A stretch of DNA of 64,000 nucleotides from Spirosoma taeanense (GTDB taxonomy: Bacteria > Bacteroidota > Bacteroidia > Cytophagales > Spirosomataceae). A program made the position numbers and the translations under genes. Each line of letters opens with the position of its first letter. Within the stretch, counting starts at the first letter, position 1. The stretch is from the NCBI RefSeq assembly GCF_013127955.1, contig NZ_CP053435.1, positions 3,757,001-3,821,000 on the forward strand. Direction: 5' to 3'. Of the stretch, positions 8,983-17,594 are shown one piece after another. The notes under the pieces were generated by a model. It was given only the letters and a program-made list of their open reading frames with translations. It was not told where the DNA came from and did not search any database.

Positions 8983-9984
8983 GTGTTAGTAACTCTTTGT
9001 ACGATTCGCCAACTACCCCAGGCACTGGCCCTGGGCGACAGTTTTTCGAAACAGACTTCCGGTGCCGGCTCGTCGCAGGTTGTCATTGGCTTAGCCGACG
9101 ACCCGGCCCACTTACCTGCTGGCTTTCAGTCGCCTTATCCGCTCTTTCCCCTAAGCGAGGTGCTGTCATCCGAGAAACTGGCCAGTCTTTCGGCCCGGTA
9201 TACGCCAACCGAATTTGCGGCTGCCTGTAAACCGGCCTTCCTTCAGGAAATAGTACGCCGATATCCCCAGGCCGATACGCTGGTATATGCCGACCCGAAT
9301 ATCTGTTTTTTAGGCTCTACAACGCCTATTTTCGAAAAACTCAGGGAAGCTAACCTGCTTCTGACGCCGTTTATCACCCAGGCGCCAGCCGACAGGCGCT
9401 GGCCCGACGAAAAGTTTTTCCAGAACGTGGGGCTCTACAGCTCTGATTTTATGGCCTTCCGGCGGTCGACAGAAACCGATCGATTCCTGGCCTGGTGGCA
9501 GGATCGAGTTGAACCCCGGGCCAATATAGCGTTCTGCGAAGGTCTCTGCACCGATCAGCTCTGGCTAATGCACGTGCCCGTTTTTTTCCTCGGAGTAGAC
9601 GTTGTGAAAGACCCCGCCTGGCATGTTGCGCTCTGGAACTTACCGCACCGTACACTACGGCTGGAAGCCACTGGCTGGAAGTTGGCCGATTCGGGCCGGC
9701 CCCTGCTGTTTGCCAATGTCAAGGGGTTGTATAATCCTGACGAAGGTTATTTCCCGAACCAGAACCGGCTTAGCCTCAGCAATCGCCCAGACGTAGGCGC
9801 TCTGATGACCTCCTACCGGCAGGCGCTGGCTCCCGTTAATGCATCAGCATTGACAATGGTCCGGCCAGCCTATGGCGAGCACCCCGAACCTGTAGTCCTG
9901 CGCGGCTGGCGACGGGCAACCGTGCAGTCACTGCGGGCCGTTACGCGCTTTCTGGATGAGCTACCATTACCCGTTCTGCGCTAG
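8983..9984 (+). CDS. Putative glycosyltransferase (GT8-like, copy 2) with altered DxD
   Basis: This 333-residue protein starts at GTG and is a paralogue of the gene at 5089. The shared blocks are the LVTLCTI first strand, ALGDSF, CKPAFLQEI, the WW motif with its following Arg (AWWQDRV), TDQLWLMHVPVFF, and a V-x-WNLPHR block. Where copy 1 has DPD, this copy reads ADPNICFL, so the second metal-binding Asp is Asn. It may have changed activity or bind metal differently. It lies 16 bp after the GT2 gene, and a promoter follows it. Confidence 0.68.
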   Translation: MLVTLCTIRQLPQALALGDSFSKQTSGAGSSQVVIGLADDPAHLPAGFQSPYPLFPLSEVLSSEKLASLSARYTPTEFAAACKPAFLQEIVRRYPQADTLVYADPNICFLGSTTPIFEKLREANLLLTPFITQAPADRRWPDEKFFQNVGLYSSDFMAFRRSTETDRFLAWWQDRVEPRANIAFCEGLCTDQLWLMHVPVFFLGVDVVKDPAWHVALWNLPHRTLRLEATGWKLADSGRPLLFANVKGLYNPDEGYFPNQNRLSLSNRPDVGALMTSYRQALAPVNASALTMVRPAYGEHPEPVVLRGWRRATVQSLRAVTRFLDELPLPVLR

Positions 9985-10013
9985 ACCACTGGCACGGATA
10001 GTCAGGGAACGTC

Positions 10014-10043
10014 TTGGTTTCAAGGCTATAAATCGTATTTTTG
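10014..10043 (+). promoter_or_regulatory. Bacteroidetes-type promoter upstream of GT4 gene
   Basis: A TTG at 10014-10016 is followed after 19 nt by TATTTTTG at 10036-10043. This matches the Bacteroidetes sigma-ABfr consensus (TTTG or TTG, about 19 nt, TAnnTTTG). It lies 53 nt before the start codon at 10097, in the only sizeable gap in this part of the locus, so a second transcript probably starts here. Confidence 0.65.
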
Positions 10044-10096
10044 CAGGCGTATTTTCCCAAAAAAGTACAAACGCTGTTTAGCTGCGTTCTTTATTC

Positions 10097-11200
10097 ATGA
10101 CTGTTTTATACGATCATCAGTGTTTTACGGGTTCGTCGTACGGTGGGGTATCCCGGTATTTTTTTGACCTGATGTGTTCGTTTGACAATCGCCCGGATAT
10201 TCAGTTTGAGTTATCATTGCGGTTATCCAATAATGAGTACCTCAATCAGACCTCCTTCAGTTCGCACCTGCGCTATCCCAGGCTGGCTCATCTGCGAAAC
10301 GTAAACCGGGCCGCGTCGCTTTTCAACCGGTTGTATAGCCTCCAGCGGGTTCAGGCGAGCCAGTTTGATGTCTTCCACCCGACCTATTACCACCGGTATT
10401 TTCTGAAGTCTATCGGCAGCAAGCCGTTCGTGATTACGTTTCACGATGCCACCAGTGAGCGATACGGTAAACAGTACCCGGAGGTAGGCGAAGGGCTCTA
10501 CGAAGCCAAAAAAGAATTGATGAAGCAGGCCAGCCGGATTATTTCAGTATCGGAGTTTTCGAAGCAGGAGATTCTGCGGTTCTTTCCGGTCAAGCCCGAA
10601 AAGATCAGCGTGATTCACCTCGGCACAAATTTTTCCAGTTTTTCGGGTCGTCAAACTTTGCGGACGCTCCCCTTTCCGTACCTGCTTTACGTTGGCAAAC
10701 GAGGGCTCTATAAGAACTTCAGCGGCTTCTTCCGGGCTATTCAACCAGTGCTGAGCCGCCATCCCGATCTGCATCTGGTATGCGCGGGCGGGGGCGCGTT
10801 TACCGTCGACGAGCAGGCATCGTTCCAGGCGAGCCAATTAAGCAAGCGCGTTCATTACCAGTTCATTACCGACGACAGCCTGTTTAGTTTATATCAACAC
10901 GCCCGGGCGTTTGTCTTTCCCTCGCTCAATGAAGGTTTCGGCATTCCGGTGCTGGAAGCCTTCAGCGCGGGTTGTCCGGTGATCCTGAGCGATCGCTCAT
11001 CGTTACCCGAAGTAGCGACCGATGCCGCCGTGTACTTCGACCCCGAAGCCGACGATTCTATTGCCAGCGCCGTGGAGCGCGTGATTACCAGCGAAGACCT
11101 GCGCACGGTGCTTAGCCGACGTGGCACGGAGCGTCTGCGCCAGTTTTCGTGTGAGCAGACCGCCCGGAAAACCCTGGCCGTTTATCAATCTTTAGTGTAA
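10097..11200 (+). CDS. Glycosyltransferase family 4 (mannosyltransferase-like)
   Basis: This 367-residue GT-B enzyme has FTGSSYGGVSRYFFDL near the N-terminus, the GG acceptor-side loop of WbaZ/mannosyltransferase-like GT4 proteins. It also has VVTFHDA-type and ISVSEFSKQEIL segments. The donor site is FPSLNEGFGIPVLEAFSAGCPV (about residues 274-295), the usual E-G-F-G-x-P-x-x-E. It is the first gene after a predicted promoter and is followed within 4 bp by a GT2 gene. The sugar specificity is not visible. Confidence 0.9.
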   Translation: MTVLYDHQCFTGSSYGGVSRYFFDLMCSFDNRPDIQFELSLRLSNNEYLNQTSFSSHLRYPRLAHLRNVNRAASLFNRLYSLQRVQASQFDVFHPTYYHRYFLKSIGSKPFVITFHDATSERYGKQYPEVGEGLYEAKKELMKQASRIISVSEFSKQEILRFFPVKPEKISVIHLGTNFSSFSGRQTLRTLPFPYLLYVGKRGLYKNFSGFFRAIQPVLSRHPDLHLVCAGGGAFTVDEQASFQASQLSKRVHYQFITDDSLFSLYQHARAFVFPSLNEGFGIPVLEAFSAGCPVILSDRSSLPEVATDAAVYFDPEADDSIASAVERVITSEDLRTVLSRRGTERLRQFSCEQTARKTLAVYQSLV

Positions 11201-11204
11201 GCCC

Positions 11205-12098
11205 ATGCCTCGTTCTTCTGAATCGCTCCGTTCGTTTGTTACCCAGCCCTTTCAACCTCAGCTCATCAACGATGGTCGGCCGTATCCCAAACTAACGGTT
11301 GTGACGCCTTCCTATAACCAGGTGGAGTATCTGGAACGTACGATTCTGAGCGTACTGAACCAGCAGTATCCCAATCTGGAATATTTCATCATGGACGGCG
11401 GTTCGACGGACGGTAGTCTGGAGCTCATCAAAAAATACGAACAGTATCTGGCCGGCTGGGTCAGTGAAAAAGACCGCGGCCAGACGGACGCTATCAATAA
11501 AGGGTTTCGGCTGGCTACCGGCGACTACCTCGCGTTTCAAAACTCCGACGACGTATTTGCGCCCAATGCATTCGCCCGCGTAGCCGACGCCTGGCGTAAA
11601 GCCCCGGATACCGACGTTTTTTTCGGGGACATGTACATTACCGACGAGCAGGACGTTATTCTGGAAGAACTGCGGGCGCCGGAGTTCTGCGCGGAGTGTC
11701 ATATTTACGAAGGCATGCAGGTATTCAACCAGTCACTGTTTATCCGGCGTAACCGGCTCGAACAGTTTGGATTACTCGACGAAAGTCTGCGGTTTGTCAT
11801 TGACTACGAAATTGTAGCAAGGCTGGGGGTTCAGCCGGGCGTTCTGTTTCGGCACGTTGATGGCTTCTGGGGTGGATTTCGGGTACAGCCCGACGCCAAA
11901 TCATCGAACATCGCCAAAACCGTTGGTCTTCAGGAGCACCAGCGGATTAAGGAAAAATACCAGCCGCAGCTGCGTTCGGCGCTGGGTCCCGGGTTCTGGC
12001 AACGGTACTGCCGTTTCCGTAAATTAGCGGCCTTCGCCCTTCAGGGGAAGTTTGGCTACGTTCGACACCGGCTGCAACTGCGTCGGGGCCGATTATAG
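11205..12098 (+). CDS. Glycosyltransferase family 2
   Basis: This 297-residue GT2 protein has a classical GT-A core: LTVVTPSYNQVEYLERTILSV, then YFIMDGGSTDGSLE, then SEKDRGQTDAINKGF, and FQNSDDVFAP as the DxD-equivalent (about residue 108). The VDGFWGGFRV segment is also seen in related enzymes. It is cytoplasmic with a basic C-terminus that may touch the membrane. It sits 4 bp after the GT4 gene and 13 bp before the polymerase-like gene, within one probable operon. Confidence 0.9.
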   Translation: MPRSSESLRSFVTQPFQPQLINDGRPYPKLTVVTPSYNQVEYLERTILSVLNQQYPNLEYFIMDGGSTDGSLELIKKYEQYLAGWVSEKDRGQTDAINKGFRLATGDYLAFQNSDDVFAPNAFARVADAWRKAPDTDVFFGDMYITDEQDVILEELRAPEFCAECHIYEGMQVFNQSLFIRRNRLEQFGLLDESLRFVIDYEIVARLGVQPGVLFRHVDGFWGGFRVQPDAKSSNIAKTVGLQEHQRIKEKYQPQLRSALGPGFWQRYCRFRKLAAFALQGKFGYVRHRLQLRRGRL

Positions 12099-12111
12099 AC
12101 TGACCGATACT

Positions 12112-13485
12112 ATGAGCAATTTTATCCGCTTTCTGCAAACGCTCGACTACATGCGCCTGGTGGTGGGCATCTGCATTCTTGTGGACGGTTACCCACTCAT
12201 CTTCTTTTTTCGGGAAACGCTGAAGCTCGCACCGGGCAGTACGGCCTTCACCGCAATTGCGCTGGCGGCAGGTCTGGTTCTGATGATTCCCTTTACAGTG
12301 CTGCGCCGGCTTTACCGACCGAATCTGACCATGTTCTGGATGGGAGTCGGTTTTCTCTTGCTCTGTATTTTCTACATGTTTGTGTATAATGGCGTTCCGG
12401 GTTTTAAGGAGTACGACAAAGACATGATTTACTTTGCCTATATCTTTATCTTCCTGTTTCTGCTCATTAACATTCCCAACGACGTTATCCGGGTCTTCAT
12501 CCCCGTCGTTATTCTCTTTACGCTGGTGTCGAACCTGGCGCTGGTGTATTCCCTGATGACCAACCCAAGCTGGGCCATTGGTCAGCGGGCGACGATTACC
12601 CTGGGCGATGGCGACGACGGTTCCGGGAACCCCCATGCCTTCGCACGCAATGCTTTCATGGGTGTTATTGCCTGCGTAATCTGGACGGTACGCCCCCAGA
12701 CCGGGTTTATTTTTCGCTTACTGGCCCTGTTTTCGGCCGTCTTTAACGTAGCAATTCTGGTGCTGACCCAAACACGCTCCAGTATCGTGGCCCTGATTCT
12801 GGCGCTGATGTTCTTCATGTTCTTCAACGTCCGGCCCGCCCAGATCCGCTCAACAGTTCGTGGGCTTTTCAAACCCGTCCCTATCATTACCATTATCGTC
12901 GGCATTGTTGGACTCATGTTCTTCTTCCGGAGGTATTACGATGCCTACGCGATTCTGTATGGCTACGTAATCGGCTTCGTGGAACGAAATATGGAGAACA
13001 TTTATGCGCTGCTGGGGATGAAAGTAAAAGGAACCCAGGCCACGCTGGACGCATCGGCGGCAAACCGCTCGGTGAGTGCGCTTTTCTTCTCAAACGTACT
13101 GGTTGGACACCTGCACATGCTGATTCTGGGCTTCGGCTACAAATTTCTGTATCTGGACGTGCCGATTATGGAAGCTCTTACGAACATGGGCGTTCTGGGC
13201 TTTATTCTTTTCGGCGGACTAAACATCATGATTCTATATCACAGCGTACGGATCATGCGTACTAATCCGAATCCACTGAACACCTTCCTGGCTTACTTCT
13301 ATATGCTGGTGCTGGTGCAATTGTTTACCAACGGCCGCCCGAACGAAATCGCCTTCTGGTTTCCGCTGGCACTGATGATCCGGTTTATGGGTGTCGAACA
13401 CCTGTTTCCGGCTTACCTGTCCGACCGCCCAGCCCTGATCGATTCGGAGCAGTTTGAGGTCGTGCCTACTACCCAGGCCACCTGA
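12112..13485 (+). CDS. O-antigen polymerase/ligase-like multi-pass membrane protein
   Basis: I place the start at the ATG at 12112 (457 residues) after the preceding stop; the open frame extends upstream only inside the GT2 gene. The protein has roughly eleven hydrophobic segments spread over its length. A segment ending in LTQTRSSIVALILAL resembles the T-x-S/T-R motif near the periplasmic loop of the Wzy/WaaL ligase superfamily. No clean Pfam-like signature is visible otherwise. In this context it is the best candidate for polymerising repeat units, or ligating them, at the outer face of the inner membrane. Its stop overlaps the next start (TGATG). Confidence 0.7.
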   Translation: MSNFIRFLQTLDYMRLVVGICILVDGYPLIFFFRETLKLAPGSTAFTAIALAAGLVLMIPFTVLRRLYRPNLTMFWMGVGFLLLCIFYMFVYNGVPGFKEYDKDMIYFAYIFIFLFLLINIPNDVIRVFIPVVILFTLVSNLALVYSLMTNPSWAIGQRATITLGDGDDGSGNPHAFARNAFMGVIACVIWTVRPQTGFIFRLLALFSAVFNVAILVLTQTRSSIVALILALMFFMFFNVRPAQIRSTVRGLFKPVPIITIIVGIVGLMFFFRRYYDAYAILYGYVIGFVERNMENIYALLGMKVKGTQATLDASAANRSVSALFFSNVLVGHLHMLILGFGYKFLYLDVPIMEALTNMGVLGFILFGGLNIMILYHSVRIMRTNPNPLNTFLAYFYMLVLVQLFTNGRPNEIAFWFPLALMIRFMGVEHLFPAYLSDRPALIDSEQFEVVPTTQAT

Positions 13486-14651
13486 TGCGGATTCTGATTG
13501 TTCATAACCTGCTGTGGGCGCACTACAAGTCCAGTGTTTTTCAGGCATTACAACGGTTGGCCGATCAGCAACCCGACGTAACCGTGCATGTCCTGCAGAT
13601 TGCCCGCAATGAACGCTCCCGCGCTGGTCTGGAAACCGTAACCGATACACACACGCCAACGTATTTATACAGCTACGAACTTCTGTTTGATCGGTTCCTG
13701 GAAGATGTAAGTCTGCGTGAACGGGCTGTGGCTCTGTTTCAGCGGGCGAAAGCCTTCCGGCCCGACGTCATCAACCTGACGGGATATTACGATCCGGCTC
13801 AGCTGCTGCTGCTGCTATGGGCGAAGGCCAATGGGATTCGGGTCGTTATGCAGAACGAAAGCACGGCCGCCGATCACCAGCGGGGAGGTTTGAAAGAATC
13901 GTTCAAGCGGTGGGTGTTTAGCCAGTGCGATGGTTTTTTCTGCTTCGGAAACCAATCCGCCGAATACCTGAACGGCTTAGGCGTTGCGCCGGAAAAAATT
14001 CTGCTCCGGAAAAACGCGGTCGACAACCACGCGCTCCGGACCGCCTACGAGCAGGCCCTGACGACCCGCTCTGAACAGCAGACAGCCCTCGGCTTGCGCC
14101 CCAATAATTTTATATTCGTTGGGCGTTTAATTGAGTTTAAAAATCTGCCTGCGCTGCTATCGGCCTTTGCCGAAGCCCTGGCGCAATCGGCGAATGCCGC
14201 TGACTGGGGCCTGCTTCTGCTGGGCGATGGCGCCGAAAAGGATGCGCTTACCAAACAGATCGCTGCGTTGGGACTGACCGACATCGTACAGATTCTGCCT
14301 GGTCGGCCCTGGTTCCTCGTTCCGGATATTCTCGCCCTAAGCAATGTACTGGTGCTGCCGAGCCGTTCAGAGCCGTGGGGACTGGTCGTCAATGAAGCAA
14401 TGGCCTGCGGCCTGCCCGTCATTGTGTCGGATCGCTGTGGCTGCGTACCCGACCTGGTTCGCGACGGCCAGAATGGGTTTATCTTCTCCCCCGATCAGCC
14501 AGCTCTGCTAACCCGCCTACTGCTCCGATTTATGAATAACGAGGTTAACGCCGAACAGATGGGACAGTCCGGACGGCAGACTATTGCTCCTTATGCGCCC
14601 GAGGCCGTTGCGCAGGAAATGCTCGATGGGTTTATGAAAATCACCGCGTAA
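13485..14651 (+). CDS. Glycosyltransferase family 4
   Basis: This is a 388-residue GT-B glycosyltransferase. The N-terminal domain begins MRILIVHNLLWAHYKSSVF. The donor domain has IFVGRLIEFKNLPALL, LLLGDGAEKDALTKQI and the PSRSEPWGLVVNEAMACGLPVI signature (about residues 288-310), with the catalytic-site acidic residues. The start codon overlaps the previous stop by one base, showing translational coupling with the polymerase-like gene. The sugar donor is unknown. Confidence 0.9.
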   Translation: MRILIVHNLLWAHYKSSVFQALQRLADQQPDVTVHVLQIARNERSRAGLETVTDTHTPTYLYSYELLFDRFLEDVSLRERAVALFQRAKAFRPDVINLTGYYDPAQLLLLLWAKANGIRVVMQNESTAADHQRGGLKESFKRWVFSQCDGFFCFGNQSAEYLNGLGVAPEKILLRKNAVDNHALRTAYEQALTTRSEQQTALGLRPNNFIFVGRLIEFKNLPALLSAFAEALAQSANAADWGLLLLGDGAEKDALTKQIAALGLTDIVQILPGRPWFLVPDILALSNVLVLPSRSEPWGLVVNEAMACGLPVIVSDRCGCVPDLVRDGQNGFIFSPDQPALLTRLLLRFMNNEVNAEQMGQSGRQTIAPYAPEAVAQEMLDGFMKITA

Positions 14652-14671
14652 GTGGTTATTTCGCGGCACTT

Positions 14672-15832
14672 ATGCGAATTCTGAATATCTGCGCTTACAC
14701 CTGGGAAGCTGGTGGTCCGCCCAAAATTATTTTCGACCACACGCAGGTTGCTCTGCGTTACGGCCATCAGGTAGACATTCTCAGTCCAATCTCCCCCGGC
14801 GAAAAAGCCTATCCGGTTCCGGAAGGCGCCCGATTGATTCTGTGTCAGCGCACGCCCATTATCAGCCGCTTCTTCCGGGAGGTTTCGGGTGATTTGTACC
14901 GCTATCTCCAGAAGCACATTCGCGAATACGACGTCATTCATTGCCACGGTCTATGGCATTTTGGCACCCTGGCTCCGTTTTTGCTCGACCAGACGGTGGC
15001 CAAAGTTATAACGATTCACGGTGTACTGGACCGCTGGGTCTACGCTCACAACAACTGGAAAAAGCAGTTGATCGACACGCTCGCGCAGAAGGCTTTTTTA
15101 CGCCGGGCCGATCTGGTGCAGATCAATAACATCGACGAGCGCGAGGATTTGCTGCGCTACCTGGGCACTCAACATCCCAACGTCGTCATTATCCCAAATG
15201 GCGTTAAGATGAGTGATTTTGCGCGGCTTCCCCCCAAAGGAACCTTCCGTAAAAAATTCAATCTCCCCACCGACCGGAAGCTGGTGCTGTTCATGAGCCG
15301 CCTGAACGTAAAGAAAGGGCTGGATTTGCTCTTACCTGCCTTTCGGGATTACGTTCAGACCCACCCCGACGCCATACTGGCCTTAGCCGGTTCGGACGAT
15401 GGGTATGAAGCCACCACCCGACAGTTTATAGAACAGCACAATCTGGGCGATTCCATACGGATGGTGGGGATGCTCACCGGCGATGATAAGAAAGCCGCCC
15501 TGGCCGATGCCGATTTGTTTACGCTTCCCTCCTACTCGGAAGGATTTTCGATGGCGGTTCTGGAAGCAATGGCGGCCGGAACGCCTGCGCTCGTTTCGGA
15601 TCGGGTGGGCTTCGGCGAAACCATCCGGGCGCACGAAGCGGCTGGTTTGTTGGAGGAGCTTACCCCCGAGGGCGTTCGGGCGGGGCTGGAACAGATGCTC
15701 AGCGATGACAGCCTGCGCCAGCGCGTCAGCCAGAACGCTACGGCGCTCCTTCGGGCGCAGTATGATATTGACGTTGTAGCCAAGCGGCTGCTGGATGAGT
15801 ATCAGAAGGTAGCGAAAACCAACCGAAATTAG
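14672..15832 (+). CDS. Glycosyltransferase family 4
   Basis: This is a 386-residue GT-B enzyme. The N-terminal domain reads ILNICAYTWEAGGPPK, with the glycine-rich acceptor loop. The donor domain shows LFMSRLNVKKGLDLLLPAF and SYSEGFSMAVLEAMAAGTPALVS (about residues 288-310), the E-x7-E signature of GT4. Its stop codon overlaps by 4 bp the stop of the convergent deacetylase gene, so it is the last gene of this + strand run. Confidence 0.9.
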   Translation: MRILNICAYTWEAGGPPKIIFDHTQVALRYGHQVDILSPISPGEKAYPVPEGARLILCQRTPIISRFFREVSGDLYRYLQKHIREYDVIHCHGLWHFGTLAPFLLDQTVAKVITIHGVLDRWVYAHNNWKKQLIDTLAQKAFLRRADLVQINNIDEREDLLRYLGTQHPNVVIIPNGVKMSDFARLPPKGTFRKKFNLPTDRKLVLFMSRLNVKKGLDLLLPAFRDYVQTHPDAILALAGSDDGYEATTRQFIEQHNLGDSIRMVGMLTGDDKKAALADADLFTLPSYSEGFSMAVLEAMAAGTPALVSDRVGFGETIRAHEAAGLLEELTPEGVRAGLEQMLSDDSLRQRVSQNATALLRAQYDIDVVAKRLLDEYQKVAKTNRN

Positions 15833-16683
15833 CGGATTGCTTCCCGACGAATAACCTTCGTCCAGTCAACCTGCTGCTCGGCCTCGGCCAGATCGACAAA
15901 AGCGAACTCCGTCAGAAGCTGTTTCAACTTAGGCAGGCAGCCCTTCAGACCGTAGTAGGACTTGAACTGCCGCGACCGGCTCAGTCCCGGTATCATGGGC
16001 TGACCAGCGTCGAAATCGCGGGGATGGAAATACGTCATAACGTAATTCGACCGCTGCATCAGGCCACGAATGGCGCGGTAAGGCAATAACCGGAAATAGC
16101 CGCCCCCCGAGAAAATCAGATCCTGCCCCAGAACAGCGGCCGTATTAATCGGAAATTCCTTCAGCAGCGTTCCGCCCACGTCGAGATAGCCCGGCTCAAA
16201 CATCGCCAGCGAGGCATCGCCCCCGTGCGCCCGACGCGCCGAAAAAACAGAGCAGTCAATTTCAATCCCCTGCTCAATGAGAATGGGGAACACCCAGCGG
16301 TTGAACTCTTTGATAGAAAACCCCGGTGCCCGGTACGCCCGGACCTTTTTACCCGTCAAATCCTGCAAATGCTTGATCGACCGCTCCAGATCAGCCTGAA
16401 ACTCGGCGGGGGTCTGCTCGTAAGCCAGTTGGTGCGCGTAAGAATGCGTCGCGACTTCGAATCCAGCCGCATCAATCCGTCGGATTACGTCCGGGTGCTT
16501 ATCGGCGACCCAGCCCAGACAGAAGAACGTGGCCCGGCTGTTAGTATCTTCCAGTAACTGAAAGATGAGGTCCATATTCTTATAAATCCGTGTTTCGTAA
16601 CGGCTCCACTCGGCTTCGGTCCGGGTTGAGGCATTGTCGAGAAGATGAAACCATTCTTCAATATCAAATGTCAGGATATTCAT
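15829..16683 (-). CDS. Polysaccharide deacetylase, XrtA/PEP-CTERM-type (NodB homology)
   Basis: I place the start at the ATG at 16683 because the protein then begins MNILTFDIEEWFHLLDN, the conserved first metal-site block of the family; the open frame runs 23 codons further upstream. ATFFCLGWVADKHPDVIRRI and HSYAHQ (the HxxxH metal site) follow, with YRAPGFS as the next active-site block. It removes N-acetyl groups from amino sugars of an exopolysaccharide, probably in the cytoplasm or at the membrane, since no signal peptide is visible. It is convergent with the GT4 gene and probably co-transcribed with the formyltransferase-like gene. Confidence 0.88.
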   Translation of the reverse strand: MNILTFDIEEWFHLLDNASTRTEAEWSRYETRIYKNMDLIFQLLEDTNSRATFFCLGWVADKHPDVIRRIDAAGFEVATHSYAHQLAYEQTPAEFQADLERSIKHLQDLTGKKVRAYRAPGFSIKEFNRWVFPILIEQGIEIDCSVFSARRAHGGDASLAMFEPGYLDVGGTLLKEFPINTAAVLGQDLIFSGGGYFRLLPYRAIRGLMQRSNYVMTYFHPRDFDAGQPMIPGLSRSRQFKSYYGLKGCLPKLKQLLTEFAFVDLAEAEQQVDWTKVIRREAIR

Positions 16684-16760
16684 GCGTACGGAAGGTGCGC
16701 TGTGAAAGGAACGGAGCATCCAACCGTTGCTCGCCCTCTTCAAAGCTTCCATCTTTCAGA

Positions 16761-17525
16761 TTAATAAAACCGCTTGCCGGCGGCCAGGAACGCCTTTACG
16801 TCCTCTCGGGTGGGAAAGGTAAAATAGGTCATCTGGGCGGCATCGTTTTCGATGAGCTCGTAATCGCCCGAATGGATTTTTTCGATGGATTCCAGAATAG
16901 CGTCCATACCCATCTTTTTGGTTACTTCGATCAGCTCGGCCTGACTCATGTTGCCAATAGGGAGCTTCTTCTGCACCAGAATCGGGCCACTGTCGATACC
17001 CTCATCCACGAAAAAGACCGATACGCCCGTGTGGGTTTCGCCGTTTTTAAGCACCCAGAACGAAGGCATCAGCCCCCGGTATTTGGGCAGCAGAGCCGTG
17101 TGCAGGTTGACGCAGCCGTGGGTGGCCGTATCGAGCAGTTTCTGCCGGAAAATCTGATTCCCCGCAATCGATACGAGCAGATCGGGTTTATAGGCCCGAA
17201 TTTTCTCCAGATTTTCGTCCTTATTGATGTTGCCTTCAATATGGATGAGTGGTATGTTCCGGTCGGCCAGAACCTTGCGAACGTTGTTGCGGCTGTCCAG
17301 CTTCGAGGCCACAAACTTGAATCCGTAGCGGATGAAAAACGGGAGCCCGAAAATATCGTAGGTCTTCTTTATCTTCTCGCTAAAGCTTTCCCGTTTGCCA
17401 AACGGCGACACCTCAAACACTACCGTTGCAACCACTTCAGCGTAGGGAGGAAGCTTTTTGAGTAGATAATCAATATTGCGGGCGAGGTAAAACGGGTCGT
17501 CCTGCGTCAGGATTACAAGGCGCAT
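16761..17525 (-). CDS. Formyltransferase-like protein (sugar N-formyltransferase candidate)
   Basis: This 254-residue protein has the Formyl_trans_N core. SIAGNQIF carries the catalytic Asn, NLHTALLPKYRG carries the catalytic His, and DEGIDSGPIL carries the Asp (about residues 135-195). It lacks the C-terminal RNA-binding domain of methionyl-tRNA formyltransferase. That form, next to polysaccharide genes, fits enzymes that transfer a formyl group from N10-formyltetrahydrofolate to an amino group on a nucleotide sugar. A divergent N-terminal segment of about 90 residues precedes the core. The substrate is inferred from context only. Confidence 0.75.
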   Translation of the reverse strand: MRLVILTQDDPFYLARNIDYLLKKLPPYAEVVATVVFEVSPFGKRESFSEKIKKTYDIFGLPFFIRYGFKFVASKLDSRNNVRKVLADRNIPLIHIEGNINKDENLEKIRAYKPDLLVSIAGNQIFRQKLLDTATHGCVNLHTALLPKYRGLMPSFWVLKNGETHTGVSVFFVDEGIDSGPILVQKKLPIGNMSQAELIEVTKKMGMDAILESIEKIHSGDYELIENDAAQMTYFTFPTREDVKAFLAAGKRFY

Positions 17526-17594
17526 AAATCGTCAGGTAGCGATGGTTGTGAGCACAAAACTAAGCAATCCGGTGTAAACAGATGAGGGGTTTAC

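Noticed and set aside
11947-12636. 229-codon minus-strand frame
   Set aside because: It is a shadow of the O-antigen polymerase-like gene, and His/Gln-rich without any motif.
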